Source: Methylomonas sp. EFPC3 (GTDB taxonomy: Bacteria; Pseudomonadota; Gammaproteobacteria; Methylococcales; Methylomonadaceae). Taken from it: a stretch of DNA of 64,000 nucleotides. The notes beneath the pieces are model-generated. The model was not told the DNA's origin. It saw only the letters and a program-made list of their open reading frames with translations, and made no database searches. Positions within the stretch are counted from its first letter, which is position 1, and each line of letters begins with the position of its first letter. The stretch covers positions 1,736,001 to 1,800,000 of the forward strand of contig NZ_CP116398.1 in NCBI RefSeq assembly GCF_029643245.1. The letters are read 5' to 3'. The translations under genes were made by a program, and so were the position numbers. Below, piece after piece: positions 25,577-35,580 of the stretch.

Positions 25577-27169
25577 TTAGCCGATATTCTGGCTGTTCAG
25601 ATAATCTTCGTAACTGCCGCTGAAATCGACGATGCCGTTCGGGGTTAACTCGATGATCCGGGTGGCCAGCGACGAGACGAATTCGCGGTCGTGGCTGACG
25701 AAAATCAAGGTGCCGGGATAGTTTTCCAAGGCTGCGTTCAAGGATTCGATCGATTCCATATCCAAATGGTTGGTCGGCTCGTCCAACACCATCACATTGT
25801 TTTTTTGCAGGATCAATTTGCCGAACAGCATCCGGCCCTGCTCGCCGCCGGAAATCACTTTCACGGATTTGTTGATCTCATCATTGGAAAACAACAAGCG
25901 TCCCAGCGTGCCGCGAATCGTTTGGTCGTCGTCGGATTCCTTACGCCACTGGCCCATCCATTCGATCAGCGACATATCCTCGGCAAAATCCTCGGCGTGA
26001 TCCTGGGCGAAATAACCGACGTCAGCGTTCTCCGCCCACTTCACTTCGCCGCTATCCGGCGTCAAATCGCCGACCAAGGTCTTCAATAAAGTAGATTTAC
26101 CGATACCGTTAGGCCCGATCACCGCCACCCGTTCGCCGACCGCGATCATCATGTTCAGATTTTTGAACAATGGCTCTTCGCCATAACCCTTGGCCAAATC
26201 CTTGGCTTCCAATGCCAATCGGTACAATTTTTTGGCCTGATCGAAGCGAATAAACGGATTGACCCGGCTGGACGGCTTGACTTCGTCGAGTTTGATTTTC
26301 TCCAATTGCCGAGCCCTTGAGGTGGCCTGCTTGGCTTTGGAGGCATTGGCCGAAAAGCGGGCGACGAAGGTTTGCAACTCGGCAATCTGCGCCTTTTTCT
26401 TGGCATTGCTGGCCAGCAATTGCTCGCGTACCTGAGTGACCGCGGTCATGTAATCGTCGTAATTACCCGGATAAACCCGCAGTTCGCCGTAATCCATATC
26501 GGCCATGTGGGTGCAGACGCTGTTCAAAAAGTGGCGGTCGTGGGAAATGATTACCATGGTGCAGTCGCGCTGGTTCAGGATGTTCTCCAGCCAGCGGATG
26601 GTGTTGATGTCCAGGTTGTTGGTCGGCTCGTCCAGCAGCATGATGTCCGGCTCGGCAAACAACACTTGCGCCAGCAACACCCGCAATTTCCAGCCCGGCG
26701 CCACCGCGCTCATCGGCCCGTTGTGCTGCTCCAGCGGAATGTCCAAGCCCAACAGCAACTCGCCGGCTCTGGCTTCCGCGGTGTAGCCGTTGTATTCGGC
26801 AAACACCGCTTCCAGCTCGGCGGCGCGCATGTAGTCGTCCTCGCTGGCTTCCAGGTTGGCGTAGATCGCATCGCGCTCGGACATGGCCGCCCACATTTCG
26901 GCGTGGCCCATCATCACCACGTCCAGCACGCGCTGGTCTTCGTAGGCGAACTGGTTCTGGCGCAGGATGCCGAGGCGCTCGTTGGCATCGAGGCTGACAT
27001 TGCCGGACGACGGTTCCAGATCGCCGCTCAGGATTTTCATGAATGTCGACTTGCCGCAGCCGTTGGCGCCGATCAGGCCGTAACGGTTGCCGTTGCCGAA
27101 CTTAACGGAAACGTTTTCGAACAGGGGCTTGGCCCCGAATTGCATGGTGATATTGGCTGTAGAAATCAA
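25577..27169 (-). CDS. ABC-F family ATPase, YbiT-like
   Basis: 530 residues with two ATP-binding domains and no membrane segments. Walker [10 protein letters not shown] and GPNGIGKST; Walker [13 protein letters not shown] and [12 protein letters not shown]. The first signature is the divergent [11 protein letters not shown] rather than LSGGQ, and the second is ISGGEQGR; both are characteristic of the YbiT branch. A basic, helical linker (about 240-300) joins the domains. ABC-F proteins act on ribosomes, mostly modulating translation at the tRNA exit site. Convergent with the anti-sigma gene, 7 bp apart. Confidence 0.95.
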   Translation of the reverse strand: MISTANITMQFGAKPLFENVSVKFGNGNRYGLIGANGCGKSTFMKILSGDLEPSSGNVSLDANERLGILRQNQFAYEDQRVLDVVMMGHAEMWAAMSERDAIYANLEASEDDYMRAAELEAVFAEYNGYTAEARAGELLLGLDIPLEQHNGPMSAVAPGWKLRVLLAQVLFAEPDIMLLDEPTNNLDINTIRWLENILNQRDCTMVIISHDRHFLNSVCTHMADMDYGELRVYPGNYDDYMTAVTQVREQLLASNAKKKAQIAELQTFVARFSANASKAKQATSRARQLEKIKLDEVKPSSRVNPFIRFDQAKKLYRLALEAKDLAKGYGEEPLFKNLNMMIAVGERVAVIGPNGIGKSTLLKTLVGDLTPDSGEVKWAENADVGYFAQDHAEDFAEDMSLIEWMGQWRKESDDDQTIRGTLGRLLFSNDEINKSVKVISGGEQGRMLFGKLILQKNNVMVLDEPTNHLDMESIESLNAALENYPGTLIFVSHDREFVSSLATRIIELTPNGIVDFSGSYEDYLNSQNIG

Positions 27170-27374
27170 GGGAATGTCCGTAAATGGTCAACAGAATGGC
27201 GACTGAGCGCCAGAGATGCGCTTGCGCGCCGGCAGCGGCAAAACAAAGTGGCGATTTTACCAGAGTTTAACCGGAGCCGATTTGCAATGGCCGTAAAACG
27301 ACAGCCCGGCGCCTGTTACAATCGGCGCCCAACATTCGCTTCAACAACCTGCAACTGCCCAATCCGGCGAGGCC

Positions 27375-28049
27375 ATGACCGCATCCAGCCACCCTATTCT
27401 GTACAGTTTTCGCCGTTGCCCGTATGCGATGCGCGCCCGCTTGGCGATCGCCGCAGCGGGCCTTTGCGTTGTGATCCGCGAAATCGAACTGCGGGCCAAG
27501 CCGGCGGAAATGCTGGCAATCTCGGCCAAGGGCACGGTACCGGTGTTGCTGCTGCCGGACGGCCGGGTCATCGACGAAAGCCTGGACATCATGCAGTGGG
27601 CCTTGGCGCAGCACGATCCGCTAGACTGGCTGCCCGCTTCGGATAAAGCCGACGCCGAGCGGCTGATCGCAAGCAACGACGGCGATTTCAAATACTGGCT
27701 GGACCGCTACAAATACGCCGACCGTTATCCAGAACATCCGGCCGAGCACTATCGGCAACAGGGCGAACGTTTCCTGGCCGAACTGGAGCAGCGCCTGCAA
27801 CGTAACGCCGGTTTCTGCGGCGAGGGTTTCGGCTTGGCCGACGCCGCGATTCTGCCGTTTATCAGACAGTTCACCGCGGTGGACGCCGCCTGGTTCGCCG
27901 CGTCGCCCTACCCGGCTTTGCGCGCAGCGTTAAAACAATTGGTCGAATCCGAGCTATTCGGCAAGGCCATGGAAAAATACCCGGTCTGGCAAGCAACGGA
28001 TGCCGCCAACTTTTTCGGAGCCCATCCCGACAGGAGCAGCTTATGCTGA
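27375..28049 (+). CDS. Glutathione S-transferase-like protein
   Basis: 224 residues. N-terminal thioredoxin-like half has the C-P-Y-A-M-R active-site motif (residues about 15-20), the conserved KGTVPVL cis-Pro strand and the 'DESLDIMQW' glutathione-binding motif. The C-terminal half is all-helical with the GST N-capping Asp region (GEGFGLADAAILPFIRQF). Cytoplasmic; probable thiol transferase or conjugating enzyme. Stop overlaps the next gene by 7 bases. Confidence 0.9.
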   Translation: MTASSHPILYSFRRCPYAMRARLAIAAAGLCVVIREIELRAKPAEMLAISAKGTVPVLLLPDGRVIDESLDIMQWALAQHDPLDWLPASDKADAERLIASNDGDFKYWLDRYKYADRYPEHPAEHYRQQGERFLAELEQRLQRNAGFCGEGFGLADAAILPFIRQFTAVDAAWFAASPYPALRAALKQLVESELFGKAMEKYPVWQATDAANFFGAHPDRSSLC

Positions 28050-28354
28050 AAATCTATAGAAAAGTCGTCGTCATCGATTCGAATCCGGCCGATCCGCGGC
28101 TACCGCCGCCGCCCAAGTCCTTGTCGCAGCGCCTGTCCGGCTTATTGGCGATTCCGGCCATGGTCGCCGGCGCCATCGTCGGCACCTTGGTGTTTTCGGC
28201 GCTGTTTGCCATTCTGCTGATTCCGTTGTCGATCGTCGGTTTCAAACTCTGGCGCGCCTGGCGCAATGCCCAACGCCAGCAGGCCGAGCAAACCCTGGAC
28301 GCCGAGTACACCGTCATCTCCAGCGAGCGCGACGACAACCGCCCCGGCCGCTAA
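28043..28354 (+). CDS. Small inner-membrane protein
   Basis: 103 residues. Pro-rich cytoplasmic start, one long or two closely packed hydrophobic helices (about 34-66), then a basic-to-acidic tail. Overlaps the GST gene by 7 bases so the two are translationally coupled. Not recognised. Confidence 0.65.
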   Translation: MLKIYRKVVVIDSNPADPRLPPPPKSLSQRLSGLLAIPAMVAGAIVGTLVFSALFAILLIPLSIVGFKLWRAWRNAQRQQAEQTLDAEYTVISSERDDNRPGR

Positions 28355-28363
28355 CCGCCCCGC

Positions 28364-28395
28364 AAAAAAAAGCCTCTAACCTTGCGGGAAGAGGC
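28364..28395 (-). terminator. Rho-independent terminator for the small minus-strand gene
   Basis: Read on the minus strand, GCCTCT - 12-base loop - AGAGGC is followed by eight T. It lies 56 bp past the stop of the gene at 28451-28606. Confidence 0.75.
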
Positions 28396-28450
28396 CACGT
28401 AAGATGCAGAGCATTTACAACGAGGAGGTACTACGAAAATCGGGAAACGC

Positions 28451-28606
28451 TTAAATCCGGATCGGTTTGACAACGCTCAGGTTGCTGGCCAACGAGGCCG
28501 CGCCGAACAGCAATGTCGACAGCACGAACTCGCCCGACATGAAGCTGAAAATACCGGTGGTGAAAAACAGGCCGGTAACGATGTCTTTGAATTTTGACTG
28601 GTTCAT
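28451..28606 (-). CDS. Small hydrophobic protein, 51 residues
   Basis: ATG 28606 with a GGCGGA ribosome site; stop TAA followed by an intrinsic terminator at 28364-28395, which supports a genuine transcript. The product has a short basic start (MNQSKFKDIV) and two hydrophobic helices separated by 'MSGE', then a basic tail. Predicted two-pass inner-membrane peptide. No family recognised. The upstream region (28607-28816) is AT-rich and contains a palindrome. Confidence 0.6.
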   Translation of the reverse strand: MNQSKFKDIVTGLFFTTGIFSFMSGEFVLSTLLFGAASLASNLSVVKPIRI

Positions 28607-28698
28607 TTTTCCGCCTTGACTGAATTAAGTCGAATCGTTGAAGTTGGGTTAACTATAAACCTTTAATTTTTATTTACAATAAGCCTGTTTATAGATGA

Positions 28699-28721
28699 TT
28701 TGTTTCTTCATGAGAAACAAA
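28699..28721. promoter_or_regulatory. 9-bp-arm palindrome between divergent genes
   Basis: TTTGTTTCT - TCATG - AGAAACAAA, a perfect inverted repeat in the AT-rich region between the small minus-strand gene and the HicA-like gene. Could be an operator or an RNA hairpin; no factor can be named. Confidence 0.35.
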
Positions 28722-28816
28722 AATCGACACCGACCCGCCCGCCACGACATCGGACGGAAAATGACTGAGCATTTTTCAGGCAATCCTTTAGCCACACTAT
28801 TCAGGAGTACGCCGCC

Positions 28817-29101
28817 ATGAGCCACCATCTAAACCTGCTCCGCGCGATATTTCAGGACCCGGTCAGCGGCAACTTGCACTGGCGCGATATCGAATCTTTG
28901 TTGCGCCACTTGGGCGCCAGCGTCCAACCCAGCCACGGCGCGCGCTTTCATGTGGTGTTGAACAACGTCGAAGGTTTTCTGCACCACCCGCACCACAGCG
29001 GGGTTTGCAGCAAACAAGAAATCAAACACATCCGCGAATACCTCAGCCACGCCGGCATCAGTGTGGCGCAATACGAAGCGGACCGGCACAAATCCGGTTA
29101 A
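28817..29101 (+). CDS. HicA-like toxin-family protein without adjacent antitoxin
   Basis: 94 residues in the size and pattern of HicA dsRNA-binding-fold proteins: LHWRDIESLLRHLGA, then 'HGARFHVVLNN' with the conserved His, then 'SKQEIKHIREYL'. HicA toxins cleave mRNA and are normally followed by hicB. No HicB-like gene is adjacent, so this is a solitary copy that may have another role. Preceded by AGGAG. Confidence 0.7.
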   Translation: MSHHLNLLRAIFQDPVSGNLHWRDIESLLRHLGASVQPSHGARFHVVLNNVEGFLHHPHHSGVCSKQEIKHIREYLSHAGISVAQYEADRHKSG

Positions 29102-29154
29102 GCGACGGTTGCCGCGTTCATTTCAAGGATGACTCCACTACCGGCGCGTAAGCG

Positions 29155-30408
29155 ATGAGACTATTCGGAAAGTTGTGCCGGCTGGCGTTCATGCTGACGC
29201 CGGTGTTAATCGCGCTGGCGATTTACGCTGCGCTGGACGCCAAACCTTTGTTGCAAACCCAGGCCGAATTGACGCCGGAGCAAATCGGCCGCGCCCGGCA
29301 ATTGTTCCACCAAAACGACCCGCGCCGGCTGCGCTCCGGCACGACCGCCCGCCTCATCCTGGAGCAAGCCGATCTGGACCTGGCTTTGAACTATTGGGCC
29401 AACCAATTCGCCGACGCCAGCGCCAGCTTGCAGTTGGAACAAAATCGGGCCCGGATCGACGCCACCTGGCCATTGCCGGCCAATCCGTTCGGCGGCTACT
29501 TGAATCTGCGGCTGCAACTGCGGCAGAAAATCGGCTTGCCGCAGATCGAATCGGCCCGCCTCGGCTCGCTACGGATACCGGGGCCGCTCGCCGAACTGAC
29601 CGTCAAAGCCGCTGTCGCGGCACTACCGTTGCCGATCGACCTGAAACTCGTCGCCGGCCTCGTCCAGCATGTGCAGTTCCTGCCGCAACGCGCCAGCGTG
29701 TATTACCGCTGGCAAGCCGATTTGCCGGGCAAATTGCGCCGCGCCCTGCTGGCCGACGCCGAAGCCCAAATCCTGGAGCCGTACCAGCGCCGACTGGCCG
29801 AACTCAGCCGCAACACGCCGGACCGCGCCAGCCTGACAGCATTGACCCAGCCGCTGTTTCAACTGGCGCAACTTCAAAGCCGGACCGGCGACCCTATCGC
29901 CGAAAACCGCGCGGCGATTTTGGTGCTGACGCTTTATGTCAACGGCATTCCGCTAGCCAAAGCAGTACCTCAGGCAGCACTTTGGCCGCGCCCGGTCCGA
30001 CACACGCTACTGCTGAACGGCCGCGACGATTTGACCAAGCATTATTTGGTGTCGGCGATGCTGGCGGCCTACTCCGGCACGCCGTTGGCCGATGCGGTGG
30101 GTCTATATAAAGAAATCCAGGACTCGCGCGGCGGCAGCGGTTTTTCGTTTCCCGACCTGGCCGCCGACCGCGCCGGCACCCGAATGGGCGAAACCGCCGT
30201 GGCCGATCGCAGCCAAGCCCTGCGCCTGCAGCAACGTCTAACCCAATCCGGCGAAGCGGAGCTGATGCCGGCCACCGCCGACTTGGTCGAATCGATGACC
30301 GAAGCCGAGTTCATCCAGCGCTTCGGCGGCTTCGACGGCGCTGCCTACCGGCAAACCCTGGCAACCATCGAACGCCGCATCGCCGAACTGGCGCTGTTCC
30401 GGGATTGA
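29155..30408 (+). CDS. Conserved hypothetical membrane-anchored protein
   Basis: 417 residues. One N-terminal transmembrane helix (about 8-27), then a large periplasmic region of alternating beta and alpha segments. No catalytic motif recognised. The C-terminal third (from about residue 300) has a Ser/Gly-rich 'DSRGGSGFSFPDLAADRAGT' block that looks like a conserved active or binding site, and 'FGGFDGAAYRQTLATIE'. Function unknown. Ends 24 bp before a strong hairpin terminator. Confidence 0.65.
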   Translation: MRLFGKLCRLAFMLTPVLIALAIYAALDAKPLLQTQAELTPEQIGRARQLFHQNDPRRLRSGTTARLILEQADLDLALNYWANQFADASASLQLEQNRARIDATWPLPANPFGGYLNLRLQLRQKIGLPQIESARLGSLRIPGPLAELTVKAAVAALPLPIDLKLVAGLVQHVQFLPQRASVYYRWQADLPGKLRRALLADAEAQILEPYQRRLAELSRNTPDRASLTALTQPLFQLAQLQSRTGDPIAENRAAILVLTLYVNGIPLAKAVPQAALWPRPVRHTLLLNGRDDLTKHYLVSAMLAAYSGTPLADAVGLYKEIQDSRGGSGFSFPDLAADRAGTRMGETAVADRSQALRLQQRLTQSGEAELMPATADLVESMTEAEFIQRFGGFDGAAYRQTLATIERRIAELALFRD

Positions 30409-30431
30409 ATCGGCGGAATTCGGCCAACAAA

Positions 30432-30460
30432 AAAGGCGGGCCCTTACGGCACCCGCCTTT
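30432..30460. terminator. Bidirectional intrinsic terminator
   Basis: AAAGGCGGG - 11-base loop - CCCGCCTTT between convergent genes, with an A-tract on the left side (T-tract for the leuB-like transcript). Confidence 0.75.
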
Positions 30461-30498
30461 AACTGGGTTTTAAGCCGATTCGGCTTTGCCGCCGGGAT

Positions 30499-31605
30499 TT
30501 AAACCTTAGGCATCGCCCGCAGTTTTTCGACCACTTTGTCGCCAAACTCCTGGGTGCTGATCATCGTTACGCCACTGCCCGGCTTGGACAGGTCGGCTGT
30601 CGAGTAACCGTCGCCGAACACGCCCTGCATCGCCGCCCAGACGTTTTTGGCTTCGTCTTCCATATCGAAGCTGTTTTCCAGCATCATCGCCACCGAGCCG
30701 ATCATCGAATACGGGTTGGCGATGTTCTTGCCGGCGATATCCGGCGCCGAGCCGTGCGACGGCTCATAGTAAGCTTTGTCCGGGCCAATGCACGCAGATG
30801 GCATCAAGCCCAATGAGCCTAAAATACCGCCGCCTTGGTCGCTCAAAATGTCGCCGAACATGTTTTCCATCACCATCACGTCGAACTGGGTCGGTTTCAG
30901 GCACAGCGCGGTGGCGGCGGCGTCGACCAGGTAGTTGACGACCTGCACGTCCGGATAGTCCTTCGCCACTTCTTCCATCACCTCGTTCCACAACACGCTG
31001 GACATCAGCACGTTGCTTTTATGGATGTTGTGCAGCAATTTGCGGCGTTTTTGCGCCAGTTTGAAGGCCTCGTGCATGATGCGGCGAATTTGCTCTTCGT
31101 CGTATTCCAGGGTTTCGCGGACATAGCGCTGGCCTTGCTCGTTGACGCCGCGCTCCTTGTTACCGAAATACAAGCCGCCGACCAGTTCGCGCACCATGAT
31201 CAAATCGATGCCTTCGCCGATCACTTCCGGTTTCAACGGCGAGAAATGCGCCAGCGATTTGGGCAAGGACACCGGGCGGAAGTTGGCGTAGGTGTTGTAA
31301 CGGCGGCGCATCGGCAGCAGCGCACCGCGTTCCGGTTGTTTTTCGACAGGAATTTTTTTGGATTCCTCATGGCTCAAGCCGATCGGGCCTTTCAGGATCG
31401 CATCGGCCTGGTCGCAAATGTCGATGGTGGCTTGCGGGAAGGCGTCGCCGGTTGCGAAGTAAGCGCAGGCACCGAACAAGGCCGGCAGCAATTCGAATTG
31501 AACGTCGTTGCGCTCTTCGATGACTTTTAAAACCTTGATGGCTTCCGCGGTGATTTCAGGGCCGATACCGTCGCCGGCCAGGACTGCGATTTTGTAGTTT
31601 TTCAT
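30499..31605 (-). CDS. Isopropylmalate dehydrogenase family protein (LeuB-like)
   Basis: 368 residues. NAD-binding start [13 protein letters not shown], substrate-binding arginines in [12 protein letters not shown], catalytic Tyr/Lys region ([11 protein letters not shown]), metal-binding Asp motif '[26 protein letters not shown]', and [14 protein letters not shown]. It oxidatively decarboxylates 3-isopropylmalate in leucine synthesis, or 3-methylmalate in the citramalate route to isoleucine. A citramalate-synthase-like gene lies about 7 kb away (38535-40082), making the second reaction attractive. The sequence departs from canonical LeuB in several loops, so gene symbol is withheld. Confidence 0.88.
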   Translation of the reverse strand: MKNYKIAVLAGDGIGPEITAEAIKVLKVIEERNDVQFELLPALFGACAYFATGDAFPQATIDICDQADAILKGPIGLSHEESKKIPVEKQPERGALLPMRRRYNTYANFRPVSLPKSLAHFSPLKPEVIGEGIDLIMVRELVGGLYFGNKERGVNEQGQRYVRETLEYDEEQIRRIMHEAFKLAQKRRKLLHNIHKSNVLMSSVLWNEVMEEVAKDYPDVQVVNYLVDAAATALCLKPTQFDVMVMENMFGDILSDQGGGILGSLGLMPSACIGPDKAYYEPSHGSAPDIAGKNIANPYSMIGSVAMMLENSFDMEDEAKNVWAAMQGVFGDGYSTADLSKPGSGVTMISTQEFGDKVVEKLRAMPKV

Positions 31606-31972
31606 GGGATGGTGCTGGTTGAATGGATAAATCGATAAATACGGACTGCGATCCGAGCAATAAACCCGTCGATTTTACCAGATAGCGCAGGTCGTAACGC
31701 CCGGAAATAACGTTTGCACACACTGCCGCGGTATTGCCCTGCTTCCGCATTTGATAGGTCAAGCCGCTCACCGCCACCGGGCTGCGGCGACAGGTCAATC
31801 CAGCTGCCAACCAAACGAATTGCATCCTGTCCGAACGCGACAGGGTCAAAAGCGGCAGGCCTGGCTAATGCCAATGTCTGGGCGATGAGGAGGAAATAAG
31901 CGCAGGTCAAATCAGCGAATGAAGCCTCTCCACCGCGCGGCGAATGCGGGTGGAGAGAGCCGAAGTAGCGGT
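31606..31972. other. Intergenic gap
   Basis: 367 bp between two minus-strand genes. I see no credible gene, repeat or terminator; it should hold the leuB-like promoter. Confidence 0.4.
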
Positions 31973-34900
31973 TTATTTCAAACCGTTTTCAAAGGTGGGC
32001 AGGGGCGTTGATTTGCCATTACGGCCAACGGCCGGCAACTGGCGAATCTCATCCACACCCAAAGCGGGGTCGAGGGCATTACCATTGGTGACCACAAAAG
32101 CGTCGCCGGCATGGCCGTTGGGAACAGAGAGCGACGGATGGTCGAAAGGTGCTCTTTCGTAACTGACACGGGCGTCGGTGAAGGTCTTCATGAACGCCAC
32201 CAAATCCGCTTGCTCTTGTGGCGTCAAGCCCAACGGCTTGATGTCGGGATGCAATTCCGGATTGGCAAAGTTGCCGCCCTGGTTATAAAAGCTGACCACT
32301 TGCTCGAGGGTCGATAAACTGCCGTTGTGCATGTAAGGCCCGGTAAACTCGACGTTACGCAAGGTGGGCACCTTGAAACTGCCGTCAACCAGAGCGATGT
32401 TTTGCGCCCGCCGTGCCGGCGAGTTGTCCAGGCACAAGCCGTTATCCTGCTCGAATTTGCAAGGTTCGACGCCGAATTCGTCGACAAACCGACTTTGCAC
32501 AAACTGACGAGTCAGTGAGAGCGTGTTGCCGAACGGGTCGAGTCCGCCTCCACCAATGTCGTAACGGGTTGGTACTACACCGATGTTGTAGAAGCCGGTA
32601 TCGTAGATGGCGATCTGATTATTTTGCATCAGCATGCCTTCGATAACATTGTTGCTGGTTTGCAATCGCGTGGCATTCGACATGGTGGGGCCTTTATGGC
32701 AGGCGTTGCATGCGCCCTTACCGTTGAATACGGCTTCGCCGTTGCGCTCGGCAGTCGTAGGCGTAATCAGGCCGCGTTTCCAGCGGTCGAAACGGCTGTC
32801 GTCGGACACCAAAGTCTCTTGATACAGTTGTAAGGCAATCCCGAAGTACATCGAGAAATTGGCTTCCATCTGGTTGTAAGGGCCGCTAGGCGTGACGCCA
32901 GGGTTAGGCGTACCGCACTGGTTGCCGCAGTCGCCGTTCCAATAGGCCGGTGCAAAAGCCTTTTGGATCAGGGTGCTGTAAGTACCGTTGGTGCCAAGCA
33001 AGGTAGGCAACGCCGACAATACGCTGTCGTCAGCAGCCACGGCTTGGAACTGTAACGGTTTTCTGTTCAACAACTTGCGTCCTACATCGGCAAACTTTCT
33101 GGCGCGGCAGGCCATTTCAAAGTCGCTACCGACCGGGCCAACCGCTTGTGACGCCATTGAGGCGTTTGTCAGTTTCAGCGGTCTCTTGACCAATTTCGCT
33201 GGCGGTGTGTAAGTCACTACCAGTTTCGGCCTTTGTGTTGTGTTCGCCGCCTGAGCGCTGGCGATGGTCCAGTTGTCGGCGTCGGAAGCCCCGGTGACAA
33301 TCACCCAGCCGTAGTTAGGCGAGCCGTTCGACCACGCTTGCAACGAAGAGGTCAAATTATCGAAGCTCTGTGTTCCGGAACCGCCGGCGGATAGCCTGAA
33401 TAACGACGTGCTGCTGGCCTCCACATTGTTGGTCGACACGCCACTTACCAGCGAATTCCAGGTCGAGTTGTCATTCCAGGGAACCAACATCTGGTTAATG
33501 CTTACGTAGTCGAGAGCGTCGGTTTGCGTCACAAAGACCTTGAGCGAAGCACTTTCGATTTTCGAACCAGGCGGAATTTGACCTTCGCCGTTGCCAAACA
33601 AATTGTCGAAACGAATCAAGATGTTTTTTTGGTTGGGCGAACCGTCGTCAACCTGCAGTGAGGTGGCCGCCGCGTAGGAGGTCGATCGACTGAAGGCGTT
33701 GAGATAGGTGTCTACGGTACCGTTGAAATTATTTTGACCTTGTTGAAAATCAGCGTTGCGGCGTTGGTTGTCGTTGATATACACCCCGGCTGCAACATCC
33801 CGTGGACCGAATGGCGATACACCGTTGAATTGGTTGTTGGCTCGGCCGTCCCAAAAATTGCGGTAGTTATAGGCGGCATTGATGACGGTTGGCGAGTTTC
33901 GCGGCTCGACATTGCGGGTACCGACGCCATTGACGTGAAAGATCGGCGACACATCGCGGTCGCAATCCTCGTTATTGCTGTCGGCAATTGGTGCTCGAAA
34001 CTGGCCGGAGAAAGTGCCCGACGACGTGACAGTGTCGTCATTAGCCGGATCGAACGGGAAATCGGCTTTGGTCAGGGTGTAGTTAGGCCCGCCCAGTGCG
34101 CCGGAACGGGTCGGTTCGAATGTCGTGCCGCTCGCCGCAGCATGGTTCAGGCCGGGCGAAAGTTGGTTTTTCACCCGGTTGTCGCCGCCGGCATGGAAAT
34201 GGCAACTGGCGCAGGCCATTTGATCGCTGCCGATCCCCTGTTCCCAAAACAAGGCTTTGCCCAGGGCAATTGCCGCTTGTTTGTCGACTACGACTGGCGT
34301 AACGATATCGGTTCGGATGCTGTCGCTGCTTACCAAGCCCGGTATGGCTGGCGGCAAAATGCCAGTCAAGGCTTCAGGGGCATTAGGATCGCCGACTATT
34401 GTCGTCTCCAGCGAAACATCATCTAACAGCGTACCAATGGCATTCGAAACACCGGTAGCCTCGAAACTTAAGGTGACATCACCCGTGGGGCCGCTGTAAT
34501 TGAACGGGAATTCCCATGCCGTCCAGTCCAAGGTGTCGCCCACCGAAAAATAACCGCTGGTGTAGTTCGTGGATGTAATCGAGGCCCTTAAACCGCCACC
34601 AAATTGAAAGAGGTTTCTGGCTCGCGTATGAAAACGCAGTTTGTAGTTCTGGCCGTTGACCAACTTAACCTTGGTCGACATACTGGAATTGGTCCAGGTA
34701 TCCAGCTCGACGAAATGCTTGCCACTGCGCGCGCTTACGCCATCAAAACCATTGGTCAAGACTTCCAGCTTATTCTCACCCGCAGTCCAAACCCGCGTTT
34801 TAGCGAAATATTGATAGGCATTGTTGGGCATTTGGTCCTGAATCAGGCCGCTGGGTGCACCGGCGCTGGGCTCCAGCGTCGTCCGCTCGAAATCATCGGA

Positions 34901-35044
34901 AAAGAACACCACGGCATGCGCTGCAGACATGCAGATCGTGCTCAAAGCCAAGGCGAATAGCAGCGAGGGCGCGTCTAGGGTGGCAGTTGATTTTGCCGGC
35001 CGCGGCTTGTCGGGCGGCAACTGTCGTAAGGGGTTTTTGATCAT
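31973..35044 (-). CDS. Diheme cytochrome c peroxidase/MauG-type protein with inserted DNRLRE-like domain
   Basis: 1023 residues. Signal peptide (to about residue 44), an N-terminal beta-sandwich (about 47-216, carbohydrate-binding-like), then the diheme peroxidase part with CASCH (278-282) and CNACH (779-783) haem motifs. The two haem domains are separated by about 500 residues, far more than in CcpA, because a beta-rich block (about 442-615) resembling a DNRLRE domain (strand pattern ending 'RPKLVVTYTPP') is inserted, followed by a further spacer. The C-terminal haem region has PTLRNVEFTGPYMHNGS, typical of the MauG/CcpA family. Exported and periplasmic or surface-bound. Substrate (H2O2 or protein cofactor maturation) unknown. 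Confidence 0.85.
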   Translation of the reverse strand: MIKNPLRQLPPDKPRPAKSTATLDAPSLLFALALSTICMSAAHAVVFFSDDFERTTLEPSAGAPSGLIQDQMPNNAYQYFAKTRVWTAGENKLEVLTNGFDGVSARSGKHFVELDTWTNSSMSTKVKLVNGQNYKLRFHTRARNLFQFGGGLRASITSTNYTSGYFSVGDTLDWTAWEFPFNYSGPTGDVTLSFEATGVSNAIGTLLDDVSLETTIVGDPNAPEALTGILPPAIPGLVSSDSIRTDIVTPVVVDKQAAIALGKALFWEQGIGSDQMACASCHFHAGGDNRVKNQLSPGLNHAAASGTTFEPTRSGALGGPNYTLTKADFPFDPANDDTVTSSGTFSGQFRAPIADSNNEDCDRDVSPIFHVNGVGTRNVEPRNSPTVINAAYNYRNFWDGRANNQFNGVSPFGPRDVAAGVYINDNQRRNADFQQGQNNFNGTVDTYLNAFSRSTSYAAATSLQVDDGSPNQKNILIRFDNLFGNGEGQIPPGSKIESASLKVFVTQTDALDYVSINQMLVPWNDNSTWNSLVSGVSTNNVEASSTSLFRLSAGGSGTQSFDNLTSSLQAWSNGSPNYGWVIVTGASDADNWTIASAQAANTTQRPKLVVTYTPPAKLVKRPLKLTNASMASQAVGPVGSDFEMACRARKFADVGRKLLNRKPLQFQAVAADDSVLSALPTLLGTNGTYSTLIQKAFAPAYWNGDCGNQCGTPNPGVTPSGPYNQMEANFSMYFGIALQLYQETLVSDDSRFDRWKRGLITPTTAERNGEAVFNGKGACNACHKGPTMSNATRLQTSNNVIEGMLMQNNQIAIYDTGFYNIGVVPTRYDIGGGGLDPFGNTLSLTRQFVQSRFVDEFGVEPCKFEQDNGLCLDNSPARRAQNIALVDGSFKVPTLRNVEFTGPYMHNGSLSTLEQVVSFYNQGGNFANPELHPDIKPLGLTPQEQADLVAFMKTFTDARVSYERAPFDHPSLSVPNGHAGDAFVVTNGNALDPALGVDEIRQLPAVGRNGKSTPLPTFENGLK

Positions 35045-35580
35045 CTCGTTCTCAAGTCAATTTAAACAATACAAGATGAGCAGCTCGTCGATTGTCTGCT
35101 CGACGAAAGTATGAGCAATCTATATGCCGGCTATAGATATTCGGTTATCAATTAATGACTTGGCAAGTCATTGGTAGGCTTTATTTTTTTAGGGTTGTAA
35201 ACGAAACCGACATGTCCTGTCGGCAGGATAACTTTCTAAGAATTGCCTATGGAGCCAGTTAGCAATCAATGAATACCCTGTGCCGCTTTGGACGGTTTCC
35301 GGACGGGCAAACACCGCCAACCAGGCCAAGACGGTGAAGGTTATGAAATGGGGTTTGTCGGCTTAGCTGGTAAGGTAGCGACTTCTTCCCATGATTTACT
35401 TGTTGCATTGAATAAAGTCCGCCTAGTCATCAAACCAATTTATCTGGTATGGTTGTCGGCGAAAGCCTACAAGCGCCCCAGTCAAATCGGTTAGCCGCAG
35501 CGCTTTCACATAACCATAACGTGGCGGCGACCATTGCACGCCACGAATCCAGAATCATCCGTCAAAAACCGAGGCTTATC
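35045..35580. other. Divergent intergenic region upstream of mscL and the peroxidase gene
   Basis: 536 bp. An open frame at 35288-35494 lacks a ribosome site and recognisable product. A palindrome lies at 35154-35172. Promoters for both genes are expected here. Confidence 0.45.
35154..35172. promoter_or_regulatory. 9-bp-arm palindrome upstream of the peroxidase gene
   Basis: AATGACTTG - G - CAAGTCATT, 110 bp before the peroxidase start. Its size suits a dimeric regulator; none can be named. Confidence 0.35.

Noticed and set aside
28710-28820. 36-codon frame ending in ATGA overlap with the HicA-like start, as an antitoxin or leader peptide
   Set aside because: Its ATG sits in the loop of a palindrome with no ribosome site, and the peptide is basic and low in recognisable features.
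31602-31910. 102-codon minus-strand frame after the leuB-like gene's start
   Set aside because: No ribosome site and no family resemblance; it overlaps the leuB-like start region.
35288-35494. 68-codon open frame upstream of mscL
   Set aside because: No ribosome site, no recognisable product, and it overlaps the likely promoter region of mscL.
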